Counted from the stretch's first letter, positions 1 through 6,502 are shown. The stretch is 9,713 nt of DNA from Firmicutes bacterium CAG:646 (GCA_000432335.1 HF995414.1:1-9713); one strand, 5' to 3'. Numbers and translations are program-made. The notes: generated by a model not told the origin, from the sequence alone.

Positions 1-181
1 ACCACTGTTTTTGCAGCCAGCCTTCGGGAGTATAAAAAACTGCGCCCAGAAGATACAGATGAGAGCGGCGCCAGGAAAGTCCCGTGGTTTCGATATCAAA
101 AAACAGACACGTTTCGGGAGAAATACCGGTTTTTTCCAGAAAAGAAACAGGAACCGAAATGGGATATTCTTTTGTAATCAT
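1..181 (-). CDS. RNase H-like DEDD exonuclease (YprB type), N-terminal fragment
   Basis: Sixty codons are present, read from an ATG at 181 down to position 2; the rest lies beyond the left edge. Residues 26-34 read LFFDIETTG, the exonuclease motif I of DEDD/RNase H-fold nucleases, in which the Asp and Glu bind catalytic metal. The next segment, with SHLYLLGAVF near residues 40-49, matches the start of the YprB-like ribonuclease H domain proteins common in Firmicutes. The start is supported by an AAGGAGA ribosome binding site on the minus strand (193-187), five bases upstream of the ATG. The gene diverges from the CmpB/rnf block. The family is predicted to be a nuclease, but its substrate is poorly known. 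The remaining catalytic residues cannot be seen, so activity is inferred from motif I alone. Another DEDD exonuclease (DnaQ-like) is the main alternative. Confidence 0.75.
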   Translation of the reverse strand, partial: MITKEYPISVPVSFLEKTGISPETCLFFDIETTGLSWRRSHLYLLGAVFYTPEGWLQKQW

Positions 182-233
182 AACAATCTCCTTTTCATTC
201 TTATTTTGGGTCGGGTCATAAAGATATTTTCTT

Positions 234-239
234 ATTATA
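234..239 (-). promoter_or_regulatory. Candidate -10 of the leftward exonuclease gene
   Basis: The minus strand reads TATAAT from 239 to 234, giving a leader of about 45 nt to the ATG at 181. No good -35 is visible at the right spacing (TACATT at 262-257). The site is nearly palindromic: the plus strand also reads TATAAT, at 236-241, so the same AT-rich patch could serve either direction. Confidence 0.3.
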
Positions 240-271
240 ATATGAGGAGGAGAAAAAATGTAGTGATTTTT

Positions 272-300
272 GCGACAAATTGCGGTATAGTAGAAATAAT
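272..300 (+). promoter_or_regulatory. Candidate promoter of the CmpB/rnf block
   Basis: GCGACA (272-277, 4 of 6 to TTGACA) is followed after 17 bases by AATAAT (295-300, 5 of 6 to TATAAT). This predicts a start near 307 and a leader of about 36 nt ahead of the GTG at 343. TATAGT at 286-291 and TATAAT at 236-241 are alternative -10 elements, but with poorer -35 partners. Since no promoter-sized gap occurs again until 6250, this region is the best candidate to drive the whole rnf cluster. Confidence 0.4.
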
Positions 301-342
301 ATTACTGTTCTCCTTTGAGGAGGAGGGAAAAGAGGTGTAAAT

Positions 343-1257
343 GTGGCATTTGAAATTTTAGGTGTGGATGTTTACCATATTCTGAGCTGGTTTATTGTAT
401 ACAGTTTTTTTGGCTGGGTATGGGAGAGCTGTTATGTTTCTGCAAAAAACGGGAAATGGGTGAATCGTGGATTTGTGAGCGGTCCTTTTGTAACTCTTTA
501 CGGGGTGGGGGCAGTGCTGGTCTATGTGATCTTACGTCCACTTGCAGGACATCCGGTGGAATTGTATTTTGCCGGCACAGCGGTAACTACAGCCTTGGAA
601 TATGTGACTGGTGTGCTGATGGAAGCTATTTTTCATACCAACTGGTGGGATTACAGCAAGAAAAAGTTTAATTTTCAGGGAAAAATCTGTCTGGGAAGTT
701 CGATTGCCTGGGGATTTTTTGTGTTGATCCTGTTTTATTTGCTCCATCCGGGAGTGGCGAAACTGGTAGATCTGGTTCCGCGGAAGCTGGGAATTCTTCT
801 GGTGTATCTGTGGCTGGTCTATTATGTGGTGGATTTTTCTTTTTCTGCGGCTGCCGCTTTCGATCTGAAGGGCAAACTTCAGAAGTTGGATGGAGCCTGG
901 GCAGAATTTCAAGAGTATTTTCAGGAAACCAGACTGCATGAGGCGGCTGAGGAGATTCGGGAAAAAGCCAGTCTGTACCGGGCGGAAGCTTCTTCTTATC
1001 GGCTGAAAGAGTATCTGGATGAGAAGAGAAAGAATTTCAGAGAACTTTTGGAATCTCTTACCGTTCCAGATGAGGAGACCACACAAAGAAGAGAACTCTT
1101 TATGGAAAAATATGATGAGTTTGCTGGAAAATATCTGGAAGTGAAGGAAAGCATTCGAAAAAAATCGAGACATCAGATGAAGGCATATCCGAATCTGGTC
1201 AGCAAGTCAGAACGACTGAGAAGGCAGAGAGAAAAGAGAGACAGAAAAAAATCATGA
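343..1257 (+). CDS. CmpB-family integral membrane protein (putative ABC transporter permease)
   Basis: This 304-residue protein belongs to the family annotated as putative ABC transporter type IV/CmpB. Family hallmarks seen are SFFGWVWES (21-29), RGFVSGPFVTLYG (42-54) and the block around EYVTGVLMEAIF (86-97) followed by NWWDYSKKKFNFQGKICLG. About five membrane segments are visible, near 10-28, 48-66, 76-96, 116-134 and 148-170. They are followed by a charged, Glu/Lys/Arg-rich helical tail (about 175-304) that is probably cytoplasmic and may form coiled coil. The start is GTG at 343. An overlapping ATG at 341 runs into a stop after six codons. A strong GAGGAGGAGGG (317-327) lies rather far upstream, and a closer AGAGGTG (331-337) probably helps. 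No ATPase partner is adjacent, and the substrate is unknown. It ends 15 bp before rnfC, so the two genes are probably co-transcribed. Confidence 0.8.
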   Translation: MAFEILGVDVYHILSWFIVYSFFGWVWESCYVSAKNGKWVNRGFVSGPFVTLYGVGAVLVYVILRPLAGHPVELYFAGTAVTTALEYVTGVLMEAIFHTNWWDYSKKKFNFQGKICLGSSIAWGFFVLILFYLLHPGVAKLVDLVPRKLGILLVYLWLVYYVVDFSFSAAAAFDLKGKLQKLDGAWAEFQEYFQETRLHEAAEEIREKASLYRAEASSYRLKEYLDEKRKNFRELLESLTVPDEETTQRRELFMEKYDEFAGKYLEVKESIRKKSRHQMKAYPNLVSKSERLRRQREKRDRKKS

Positions 1258-1272
1258 GAAGGAGGTTACATC

Positions 1273-2610
1273 ATGGGTTTGCATACATTTAAGGGCGGCA
1301 TCCATCCCTATGATGGAAAGGAGCTGTCGAAGGATCAGCCGATTTGTTCATTGAATCCGGGAAAGGAGCTGACATTTCTTATGTCTCAGCACATCGGAGC
1401 GCCGGCAGTTCCCCTTGTGGCAAAGGGAGATCGGGTGCTCGTGGGGCAGAAGATTGCTGAAGCGGGAGGTTTTGTGTCAGCGCCGGTTTATTCCTCCGTT
1501 TCCGGAGAGGTAAAAAGAATTGACACGTGCCTTACAGCGGCAGGGGGAACCTGCGAGGGAATTATAATAGAAAATGATGAAAAATATGAGACGGTGGAAT
1601 ATCATCCGGTGGCAGAGCCGGAAAAACTTTCCCCGGAGGAAATACGCAAAAAGATTCAGGAGGCAGGCGTGGTCGGCATGGGAGGCGCAGGATTTCCTAC
1701 CCATGTGAAGCTTTCTCCCAAGGAACCGGAGAAGATTGAGTACATACTGGTAAACGGAGCGGAATGTGAGCCGTATCTGACTTCTGATTATAGGAGGATG
1801 CTGGAGGAGCCGGAGAAATTGATCGGAGGTTTGAAGGTAATCCTGCAGCTGTTTGATCATGCAAAGGGATGTATCTGCATTGAGGATAATAAGCCGGACT
1901 GTATCGAGAAGATCAGCCGTCTGGTGGAGAAGGAGCCTCGGATCGAGGTAAAAGCGCTGAAAACGAAGTATCCACAGGGGGCAGAGCGGATGCTGATCTA
2001 TGCGGTGACGGGAAGAAGCATCAATTCTTCCATGCTTCCGGCAGATGCCGGCTGCGTAGTGGACAATGTAGATACGGTGGTGGCTGTTTACAAAGCGGTG
2101 GTGTTAGGGCAGCCTCTGATGCATCGGATCGTAACGGTGACAGGGGATGCGGTGCGTAATCCCTCCAACTTCAGTGTTCCGGTGGGAATGAAATTTACAG
2201 AGGTTCTGGAAGCGGCGGGAGGTCTGAAAGAGAAAGCGGAAAAAATTATTTCCGGCGGTCCTATGATGGGCTTTGCCATGTTTGACTTGAATGTGCCAGT
2301 AACCAAGACGACATCCGCGCTTTTGTGCCTCACCAGAGATGAAGTGTGTCATTCGGAGCCTACTGCCTGTATTAATTGCGGAAGATGTGTAAGCGAGTGT
2401 CCGGAACATCTTCTTCCAGCTCGTCTGGCAACTTTTGCGGAACATAAGGATGAGAATCGTTTTCTGAAATATCATGGAATGGAATGTTGTGAGTGCGGTT
2501 GCTGCAGCTATGTCTGTCCGGCGAAGAGGATGCTTGCGCAGAACATCAAATCCATGCGGAAGATGGTTCTTGCCAATAGAAAGAAAAATAGGGGGAAAAA
2601 AGATGAGTGA
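1273..2610 (+). CDS. rnfC: Rnf complex subunit RnfC, NADH/FMN- and [4Fe-4S]-binding
   Basis: RnfC is the peripheral cytoplasmic subunit that exchanges electrons with NAD(H) in the ferredoxin:NAD+ oxidoreductase. The 445 residues open with the family signature FKGGIHPYDGKE (6-17). A biotinyl/lipoyl-like barrel segment follows, and then the glycine-rich nucleotide/FMN region GMGGAGFPTHVKL (135-147) with the conserved NGAECEPYL (161-169). The C-terminal ferredoxin-like part carries two CxxCxxCxxxCP motifs: C366/C369/C372/C376 and C405/C408/C411/C415, with extra Cys406 and Cys410 inside the second. The ATG has a perfect AAGGAGG (1259-1265) seven bases upstream, directly after the preceding stop. 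The gene overlaps rnfD by 8 bp, suggesting translational coupling. Length and order are normal for clostridial Rnf. Related soluble flavoprotein dehydrogenase subunits (NuoF-like) are excluded by the rnfDGEAB context. Confidence 0.97.
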   Translation: MGLHTFKGGIHPYDGKELSKDQPICSLNPGKELTFLMSQHIGAPAVPLVAKGDRVLVGQKIAEAGGFVSAPVYSSVSGEVKRIDTCLTAAGGTCEGIIIENDEKYETVEYHPVAEPEKLSPEEIRKKIQEAGVVGMGGAGFPTHVKLSPKEPEKIEYILVNGAECEPYLTSDYRRMLEEPEKLIGGLKVILQLFDHAKGCICIEDNKPDCIEKISRLVEKEPRIEVKALKTKYPQGAERMLIYAVTGRSINSSMLPADAGCVVDNVDTVVAVYKAVVLGQPLMHRIVTVTGDAVRNPSNFSVPVGMKFTEVLEAAGGLKEKAEKIISGGPMMGFAMFDLNVPVTKTTSALLCLTRDEVCHSEPTACINCGRCVSECPEHLLPARLATFAEHKDENRFLKYHGMECCECGCCSYVCPAKRMLAQNIKSMRKMVLANRKKNRGKKDE

Positions 2611-3562
2611 ATTATTACATGTATCGTCCTCTCCGCATATACGGTCAAAGATAAAGACAGATTCCATTATGGGAATGGTGGTGATCGCACTGCTTCCGGC
2701 GCTTTTGTCCGGTGTGCTGAATTTTGGATGGAGAGCATTGCTTCTTACAGGAATTTCTGTGGGGACCTGTGTGGTGACAGAATATGTTTACGAACGGCTG
2801 ATGCACAAGAAAGTGACTATTCGCGATTTCAGCGCGGTGGTGACAGGCTTGCTTCTGGCGTTGAACCTGCCTTCAGGAGCGCCCTGGTGGATTCCTGTTG
2901 TGGGCGGCGTATTCGCCATTTTGATCGTAAAACAGCTTTTTGGCGGTTTGGGACAGAATATTATGAATCCGGCTTTGGCGGCGAGATGTTTTCTTTTGCT
3001 GTCCTTTGCGGGACCGATGACAGATTTTACTCCTACCCGGGGAATGACTCAGCTTGCCGACAGTGTGTCGGGAGCGACGCCTCTTGCAGCTTTAAAGGCG
3101 GGGGAATCGGTAGATCTTTGGAGTATGTTTATGGGAAATACCATGGGAACTATCGGAGAAACTTCGGTGCTTGCCCTTCTGATCGGCGCAGTCTTTCTTC
3201 TGGTGATGAAGGTGATTGATCTGCGGATTCCTTTCAGTTATCTGGGAAGCTTTCTGGTCTTTTTGATTCTTTTTGGCGGTCATGGATTTGATGTGGAGTT
3301 TCTTCTGGCGCATTTGTGCGGCGGAGGGCTGATGCTGGGTGTCTGGTTTATGGCGACAGATTATGTTACGACGCCCATCACCAAGTCCGGTCAGATTCTC
3401 TATGGAATGATTTTGGGCGTACTCACCGGACTTTTTCGGATTATGGGAGGAAGCGCAGAGGGTGTTTCCTACGCAATTATTTTCGGAAATCTGCTGATTC
3501 CGCTGATTGAGCGGATCACAGTTCCCACAGCTTTTGGAAAAGGGGGGATGAACCGTGAGTAA
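2603..3562 (+). CDS. rnfD: Rnf complex subunit RnfD, flavinylated membrane protein
   Basis: RnfD is an integral membrane subunit carrying a covalently bound FMN. The 319-residue product has many hydrophobic helices (for example about 22-40, 43-61, 77-90, 96-112, 187-206, 211-227 and 236-252). It also carries the flavinylation motif SGAT at 156-159, where Thr159 is the expected FMN attachment residue. Other conserved patches are LLALNLP (84-90), QNIMNPALAARCF (118-130) and ATDYVTTPIT (251-260). The frame stays open upstream to 2474, but the chosen ATG at 2603 has a G-rich ribosome binding site (2591-2595) and starts with the usual SPHI-type N-terminus (SSSPHIRS, 8-15); the upstream extension is only rnfC read out of frame. 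It overlaps rnfC by 8 bp and rnfG by 8 bp. FMN attachment needs an ApbE flavin transferase, which is not in this window. Confidence 0.97.
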   Translation: MSELLHVSSSPHIRSKIKTDSIMGMVVIALLPALLSGVLNFGWRALLLTGISVGTCVVTEYVYERLMHKKVTIRDFSAVVTGLLLALNLPSGAPWWIPVVGGVFAILIVKQLFGGLGQNIMNPALAARCFLLLSFAGPMTDFTPTRGMTQLADSVSGATPLAALKAGESVDLWSMFMGNTMGTIGETSVLALLIGAVFLLVMKVIDLRIPFSYLGSFLVFLILFGGHGFDVEFLLAHLCGGGLMLGVWFMATDYVTTPITKSGQILYGMILGVLTGLFRIMGGSAEGVSYAIIFGNLLIPLIERITVPTAFGKGGMNRE

Positions 3563-4175
3563 CAGGATTTTGAAAGATGCCATGGCGCTGACCCTGATCA
3601 CATTGGTGGCGGGAGCTGCTCTGGGCGGCACTTATGAGATTACAAAAGAGCCTATTGCCAGACAGGAGGCGCTGGCGAAAGAAAAAGCATACAGGGATGT
3701 TTTTGAAAAGGCAAGTGAATTTAAGAATGTGGAAATTACAGGAGAGCTGGAAGCGGCAATCCGCCAGGAATTGGATCGGGAAGGCTGTCGGGCGCAGACG
3801 GTAGAGGAGATTATGGAAGCGGTGGACAAAAACGGTGACCTCCTGGGCTATGCGTTTACCGTGGTAAGCGGGGAAGGATATGGCGGAGATATCCGGTTTT
3901 CCATGGGAGTAAAAGAAGATGGAACGGTTACAGGGTTGTCCATTTTATCCATCAGTGAAACGGCGGGACTGGGGATGAATGCAGATACGCCGGAATTTAA
4001 AGAACAGTTTGTCGGCGAGAAAACGGATCGCTTTGTTTATACAAAGAAGGGAGCTTCTGCCAAGGGAGAAATTGACGCCTTAAGCGGAGCGACCATTACC
4101 ACCAATGCTATGACCAATGGGGTTAATGCTGGGCTTTGTGCGTTTCGAGTTCTGGAAGGAGGGGAGCAGTCATGA
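3555..4175 (+). CDS. rnfG: Rnf complex subunit RnfG, FMN-binding electron carrier
   Basis: RnfG is a single-span membrane-anchored protein whose extracytoplasmic domain carries covalent FMN. The 206-residue sequence has one N-terminal membrane helix (about 9-27) followed by an FMN-binding domain. Visible landmarks are GYGGDIRFSMGV (108-119), the conserved SETAGLG (134-140) and DALSGATITT (174-183), in which Thr180 is the expected flavinylation site. The start is GTG at 3555, seven bases after AGGGGGG (3541-3547) and overlapping the end of rnfD by 8 bp. No in-frame ATG near the N-terminus would preserve the membrane helix and the positively charged start. The stop overlaps the rnfE ATG in an ATGA. 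Length and layout are typical. Confidence 0.96.
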   Translation: MSNRILKDAMALTLITLVAGAALGGTYEITKEPIARQEALAKEKAYRDVFEKASEFKNVEITGELEAAIRQELDREGCRAQTVEEIMEAVDKNGDLLGYAFTVVSGEGYGGDIRFSMGVKEDGTVTGLSILSISETAGLGMNADTPEFKEQFVGEKTDRFVYTKKGASAKGEIDALSGATITTNAMTNGVNAGLCAFRVLEGGEQS

Positions 4176-4876
4176 AAGCAAATACACCTGTAGAACGGTT
4201 GTATAACGGAATCATTAAGGAAAATCCTACCTTTGTACTGATGCTGGGAATGTGTCCTACGCTGGCAGTGACTACCTCTGCCATGAATGGATTGGGCATG
4301 GGACTTACCACCATGGTGATTCTTGCCATGTCCAATATGATGATCTCTATGCTGAGAAAGGTCATTCCCGATGGGGTGCGGATGCCTGCTTATATTGTGG
4401 TGGTGGCTTCTTTTGTGACCATCGTTCAGTTCCTTTTGCAGGGTTATATTCCAGACCTTTATAAATCGTTGGGATTGTACATACCGCTGATCGTTGTAAA
4501 CTGTATCATTTTGGGACGGGCGGAGGCGTATGCTTCTAAGAATACGGTGCTTAGCTCCCTGTTTGATGGAATTGGTATGGGATTGGGATTTACGCTGGGG
4601 CTGACCAGCATCGGAATTGTGCGTGAGTTTATCGGTTCCGGATCGATTTTCGGGTTTGAGATTTTTGAAGAAGGAGTTACTATTTTTGTATTGGCTCCGG
4701 GAGCATTTTTCGTATTGGCGATGTTGGTTGCTCTGCAAAATAAGCTGAAGGCAGCAAGCGCAGGAAAGTCAGAAAGTCCGAAGGAGAAAACATGCGCGCC
4801 GGGAGGATGCGCAGCTTGTATGGCTGCGGATTGTCCGGCAGCAGGAGATAAGGAGAAAGGGGGAGAAAAGGCATGA
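4172..4876 (+). CDS. rnfE: Rnf complex subunit RnfE with cysteine-rich C-terminal tail
   Basis: RnfE is a six-helix membrane subunit homologous to NqrD that, with RnfA, forms the ion channel-like core and holds an intramembrane Fe-S cluster. The 234-residue product has the two family cysteines in conserved settings: LGMCPTLAV (C28) and VNCIILGRAEAY (C111). The ATG at 4172 has AAGGAGGGG (4156-4164) seven bases upstream; the frame is open back to 4136, but nothing supports starting there. Unusual is the tail after about residue 190. It is Lys/Ser/Glu-rich and then carries cysteines at 208, 213, 216 and 221 (spacing C-x4-C-x2-C-x4-C) before a charged end. By the positive-inside rule and even helix number the tail should be cytoplasmic. 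It overlaps rnfG and rnfA by 4 bp each (ATGA). Confidence 0.96.
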   Translation: MKANTPVERLYNGIIKENPTFVLMLGMCPTLAVTTSAMNGLGMGLTTMVILAMSNMMISMLRKVIPDGVRMPAYIVVVASFVTIVQFLLQGYIPDLYKSLGLYIPLIVVNCIILGRAEAYASKNTVLSSLFDGIGMGLGFTLGLTSIGIVREFIGSGSIFGFEIFEEGVTIFVLAPGAFFVLAMLVALQNKLKAASAGKSESPKEKTCAPGGCAACMAADCPAAGDKEKGGEKA

Positions 4877-5448
4877 AAGAACTGTTGATGATTGCAGTGG
4901 GCGCAGCTATGGTAAATAACGTGGTGCTGAGTCAGTTTTTGGGTCTGTGTCCATTTCTCGGTGTGTCGAAAAAAATGGATACTGCTGCCGGGATGGGCGG
5001 AGCTGTTATTTTTGTTCTGACGCTTTCTTCCATTTGTACCAGTCTGATTTATAATTATGTACTGGTAAAGACAGGAATGGAATATTTGCAGACGATTGTA
5101 TTTATTCTGGTGATTGCAGCGCTGGTTCAGCTGGTGGAGATGTTCTTGAAAAAAGTTCTGCCTCCCCTGTATAAAAGCCTTGGTGTGTATCTTCCTTTGA
5201 TCACCACCAACTGTGCAGTGCTGGGTGTGGCGATCCTGAATGTGCAGAATGAATATAATGTTCTGGAAGGTACGGTAAATGGATTTGCGACGGCGGTGGG
5301 CTTTACCATTGCCATTGTGTTGATGGCAGGTCTCAGAGAGAAGATTGAGTACAATGATATCCCGAAGCCTTTTCAGGGAATGCCTATTGTGCTTCTCACT
5401 GCCGGATTGATGTCGATTGCATTTTTCGGATTTTCCGGATTGATCTAA
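4873..5448 (+). CDS. rnfA: Rnf complex subunit RnfA
   Basis: RnfA is the NqrE-like six-helix membrane subunit and inverted-topology partner of RnfE. The 191 residues show the hallmark N-terminus NNVVLSQFLGLCPFLGVS (15-32), with Cys26, and the second conserved cysteine in LITTNCAVLGVA (109-120), Cys114. In Rnf and NQR structures the equivalent cysteines from the two subunits coordinate an Fe-S cluster within the membrane. The length is normal and there is no tail like that of RnfE. The ATG is seven bases after GGGGGAG (4859-4865) and overlaps the rnfE stop as ATGA, pointing to coupled translation and equal amounts of the two partners. Confidence 0.97.
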   Translation: MKELLMIAVGAAMVNNVVLSQFLGLCPFLGVSKKMDTAAGMGGAVIFVLTLSSICTSLIYNYVLVKTGMEYLQTIVFILVIAALVQLVEMFLKKVLPPLYKSLGVYLPLITTNCAVLGVAILNVQNEYNVLEGTVNGFATAVGFTIAIVLMAGLREKIEYNDIPKPFQGMPIVLLTAGLMSIAFFGFSGLI

Positions 5449-5460
5449 AGGAGGGAAACT

Positions 5461-6249
5461 ATGGTTACAGGTATTATGATAGCAGCCGCTTTAGTGGGCG
5501 GTACCGGTCTGATCATTGGACTTCTTCTGGGGATTGCCGGAAAAAAACTGGCAGTACAGGTAAATGAAAAAGAAATTGCAGTAAGGGAAAAGCTTCCGGG
5601 AAATAATTGCGGAGGCTGCGGTTATCCCGGCTGCGATGGTCTTGCAGCGGCGATCGCGGCAGGGCAGGCTCCGGTAAATGGATGTCCCGTGGGAGGACCG
5701 GAGACGGCGAAGGAGATCGGCGAGATTATGGGAGAAGAGGTGGCGGAGAGCCGCAGAATGACAGCCTTTGTAAAATGCGGCGGGGACTGCGAACATTCTC
5801 GTACCAATTATGTCTATGACGGGATTGAGGACTGTTCCATTATGTCCTTCCTTCCCGGCGGCGGGGCGAAGAAATGTCGCCATGGGTGCCTTGGCTACGG
5901 GACTTGTGTGAAGGTATGTACCTTTGGTGCGATTCACATTGAAAATGGAGTCGCCGTGGTGGATAAGGAAAAATGTAAAGCCTGCGGACAGTGTGTGGAA
6001 GCCTGTCCTCATCATTTGATCGAACTGGTACCTTATGAGCAGATGAGAAAAGTAAGATGCAGTTCCCTGGATAAAGGCAAATCTACGATGAATGCCTGCG
6101 ACTCCGGCTGCATCGGCTGTAAAAAATGCGAGAAAAACTGCCCGGTACATGCGATTACCGTGACAGATAACGTGGCACACATCGACTATGACAAATGCAC
6201 CAACTGCGGACAGTGCAAAGAAAACTGCCCGCGAAACTGCATACTGTAA
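5461..6249 (+). CDS. rnfB: Rnf complex subunit RnfB, polyferredoxin
   Basis: RnfB accepts electrons from soluble ferredoxin and is anchored by one N-terminal helix (about 4-27). The 262-residue protein first has the RnfB-type Fe-S domain with C50, C53, C58 and C75 (NNCGGCGYPGC). A ferredoxin-like region follows, with C139/C143/C149/C153 and C172/C175/C178/C182, and then a second 2x[4Fe-4S] unit, with C217/C220/C223/C227 and C246/C249/C252/C256. That predicts about five [4Fe-4S] clusters. Further cysteines (C106, C110, C125, C200, C213, C260) are not assigned. The start ATG follows AAAGGAGGG (5447-5455), which overlaps the rnfA stop; the 12-bp gap is the widest within the rnf genes. As last gene of the CDGEAB order it is followed by the 282-bp structured gap. 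Confidence 0.97.
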   Translation: MVTGIMIAAALVGGTGLIIGLLLGIAGKKLAVQVNEKEIAVREKLPGNNCGGCGYPGCDGLAAAIAAGQAPVNGCPVGGPETAKEIGEIMGEEVAESRRMTAFVKCGGDCEHSRTNYVYDGIEDCSIMSFLPGGGAKKCRHGCLGYGTCVKVCTFGAIHIENGVAVVDKEKCKACGQCVEACPHHLIELVPYEQMRKVRCSSLDKGKSTMNACDSGCIGCKKCEKNCPVHAITVTDNVAHIDYDKCTNCGQCKENCPRNCIL

Positions 6250-6252
6250 GAT

Positions 6253-6290
6253 AAAAAAGCGAACGCATTCCAAAAGGGTTATGGAACGCA
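6253..6290 (-). terminator. Candidate terminator for leftward transcription
   Basis: Read on the minus strand, TGCGTTCC (6290-6283) pairs with GGAATGCG (6271-6264), with two wobble pairs and an 11-nt loop. A run of six T lies five bases further on (6258-6253). On the plus strand the same arms contain A-C mismatches and no T run follows, so the hairpin is oriented leftward. The distance between stem and T run makes it an imperfect terminator. A leftward transcript in this gap would be an unannotated RNA. Confidence 0.3.
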
Positions 6291-6341
6291 GATATCTCTC
6301 AATATGTAACAGTTCAAACCATCGCGGAGAGGACGGATTAC

Positions 6342-6435
6342 CCATATTTATGCAGGTTCAAACGAATGGTCGAGCACATCTTTGAGACTTCAGGCTCAAA
6401 GTGAGCGCAGACTGAGTTTGACCGCATAAATATGG
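6342..6435. repeat. 94-bp imperfect palindrome (long hairpin)
   Basis: The left arm CCATATTTATGC (6342-6353) is a perfect 12-bp inverse of GCATAAATATGG (6424-6435). The stem continues inward as GGTTCAAAC (6355-6363) against GTTTGACC (6416-6423), with one-base bulges at 6354 and at one of the two T at 6357-6358, giving about 20 bp in all. The 52-nt interior has its own 7-bp hairpin CTTTGAG/CTCAAAG (6380-6386 with 6395-6401). Short pairings such as GTC/GAC lie in between, so the whole can fold as one rod. The flanks show no target-site duplication that I could confirm. Confidence 0.75.
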
Positions 6436-6466
6436 AGGGGGGAGAATCTCTTTCCATACCCTTTTT
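6431..6466 (+). terminator. Candidate Rho-independent terminator of the rnf operon
   Basis: Positions 6431-6442 (TATGGAGGGGGG) can pair with 6447-6458 (TCTCTTTCCATA) in a 12-bp stem closed by an AGAA loop. Four of the pairs are G-U, so the fold favours RNA of the plus strand. After CCC comes TTTTT (6462-6466). The interrupted U tract makes it less than ideal, but it is the only rightward candidate between rnfB and the next promoter. Its first five bases are shared with the end of the palindrome, so the two folds partly compete. Confidence 0.45.
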
Positions 6467-6473
6467 CTCCTTG

Positions 6474-6502
6474 TTGAATTCTCTCCCCGATTATGGTATG
6501 AT
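6474..6502 (+). promoter_or_regulatory. Extended -10 promoter of the NusG-II/Gx/ruvAB operon
   Basis: TTGAAT (6474-6479) is separated by 17 bases from TATGAT (6497-6502), and TGG directly before the hexamer gives an extended -10 (TGnTATGAT). Transcription should start near 6509, leaving a leader of about 23 nt with AAGGAG (6519-6524) before the ATG at 6532. It is the clearest vegetative promoter for the four downstream genes. Confidence 0.65.

Larger units (their letters stand above)
6250..6473. other. Non-coding structured gap between rnfB and the next operon
   Basis: No credible gene lies here. The stretch holds, from left to right, a minus-sense hairpin with a U tract (6253-6290), a weak CTCTC/GAGAG pairing (6296-6300 with 6327-6331) and a 94-bp imperfect palindrome (6342-6435). 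A plus-sense hairpin with a short U tract (6431-6466) ends it. The octamer GTTCAAAC occurs twice directly (6312-6319 and 6356-6363), with a near-inverse GTTTGAC at 6416-6422. No match to a riboswitch, T-box, 6S, SRP, RNase P or tmRNA pattern that I know could be made by eye. It may be the 3' end of the rnf transcript, an independent small RNA, or a small repeated element. Confidence 0.6.

Noticed and set aside
11..340. 109-codon plus-strand frame at the left end
   Set aside because: It is antisense to the exonuclease start and then crosses the intergenic promoter region; its composition is not protein-like and it has no ribosome binding site.
2474..2602. Upstream 43-codon extension of rnfD
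   Set aside because: It is rnfC coding sequence read in another frame, including its second Fe-S motif. The ATG at 2603 has a ribosome binding site and gives the normal RnfD N-terminus.
2104..2667. 187-codon minus-strand frame across the rnfC/rnfD junction
   Set aside because: It is antisense to two certain genes, with low-complexity translation and no start signals.
5491..6345. 284-codon open frame on the minus strand opposite rnfB
   Set aside because: It is wholly antisense to a clear polyferredoxin, its translation shows no known domain, and it lacks a ribosome binding site. Long antisense frames are common opposite purine-rich clostridial genes.
6312..6363. GTTCAAAC octamers as tRNA T-loops or CRISPR repeats
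   Set aside because: No cloverleaf can be built around either copy, and two copies 44 bp apart without longer identity are not an array.
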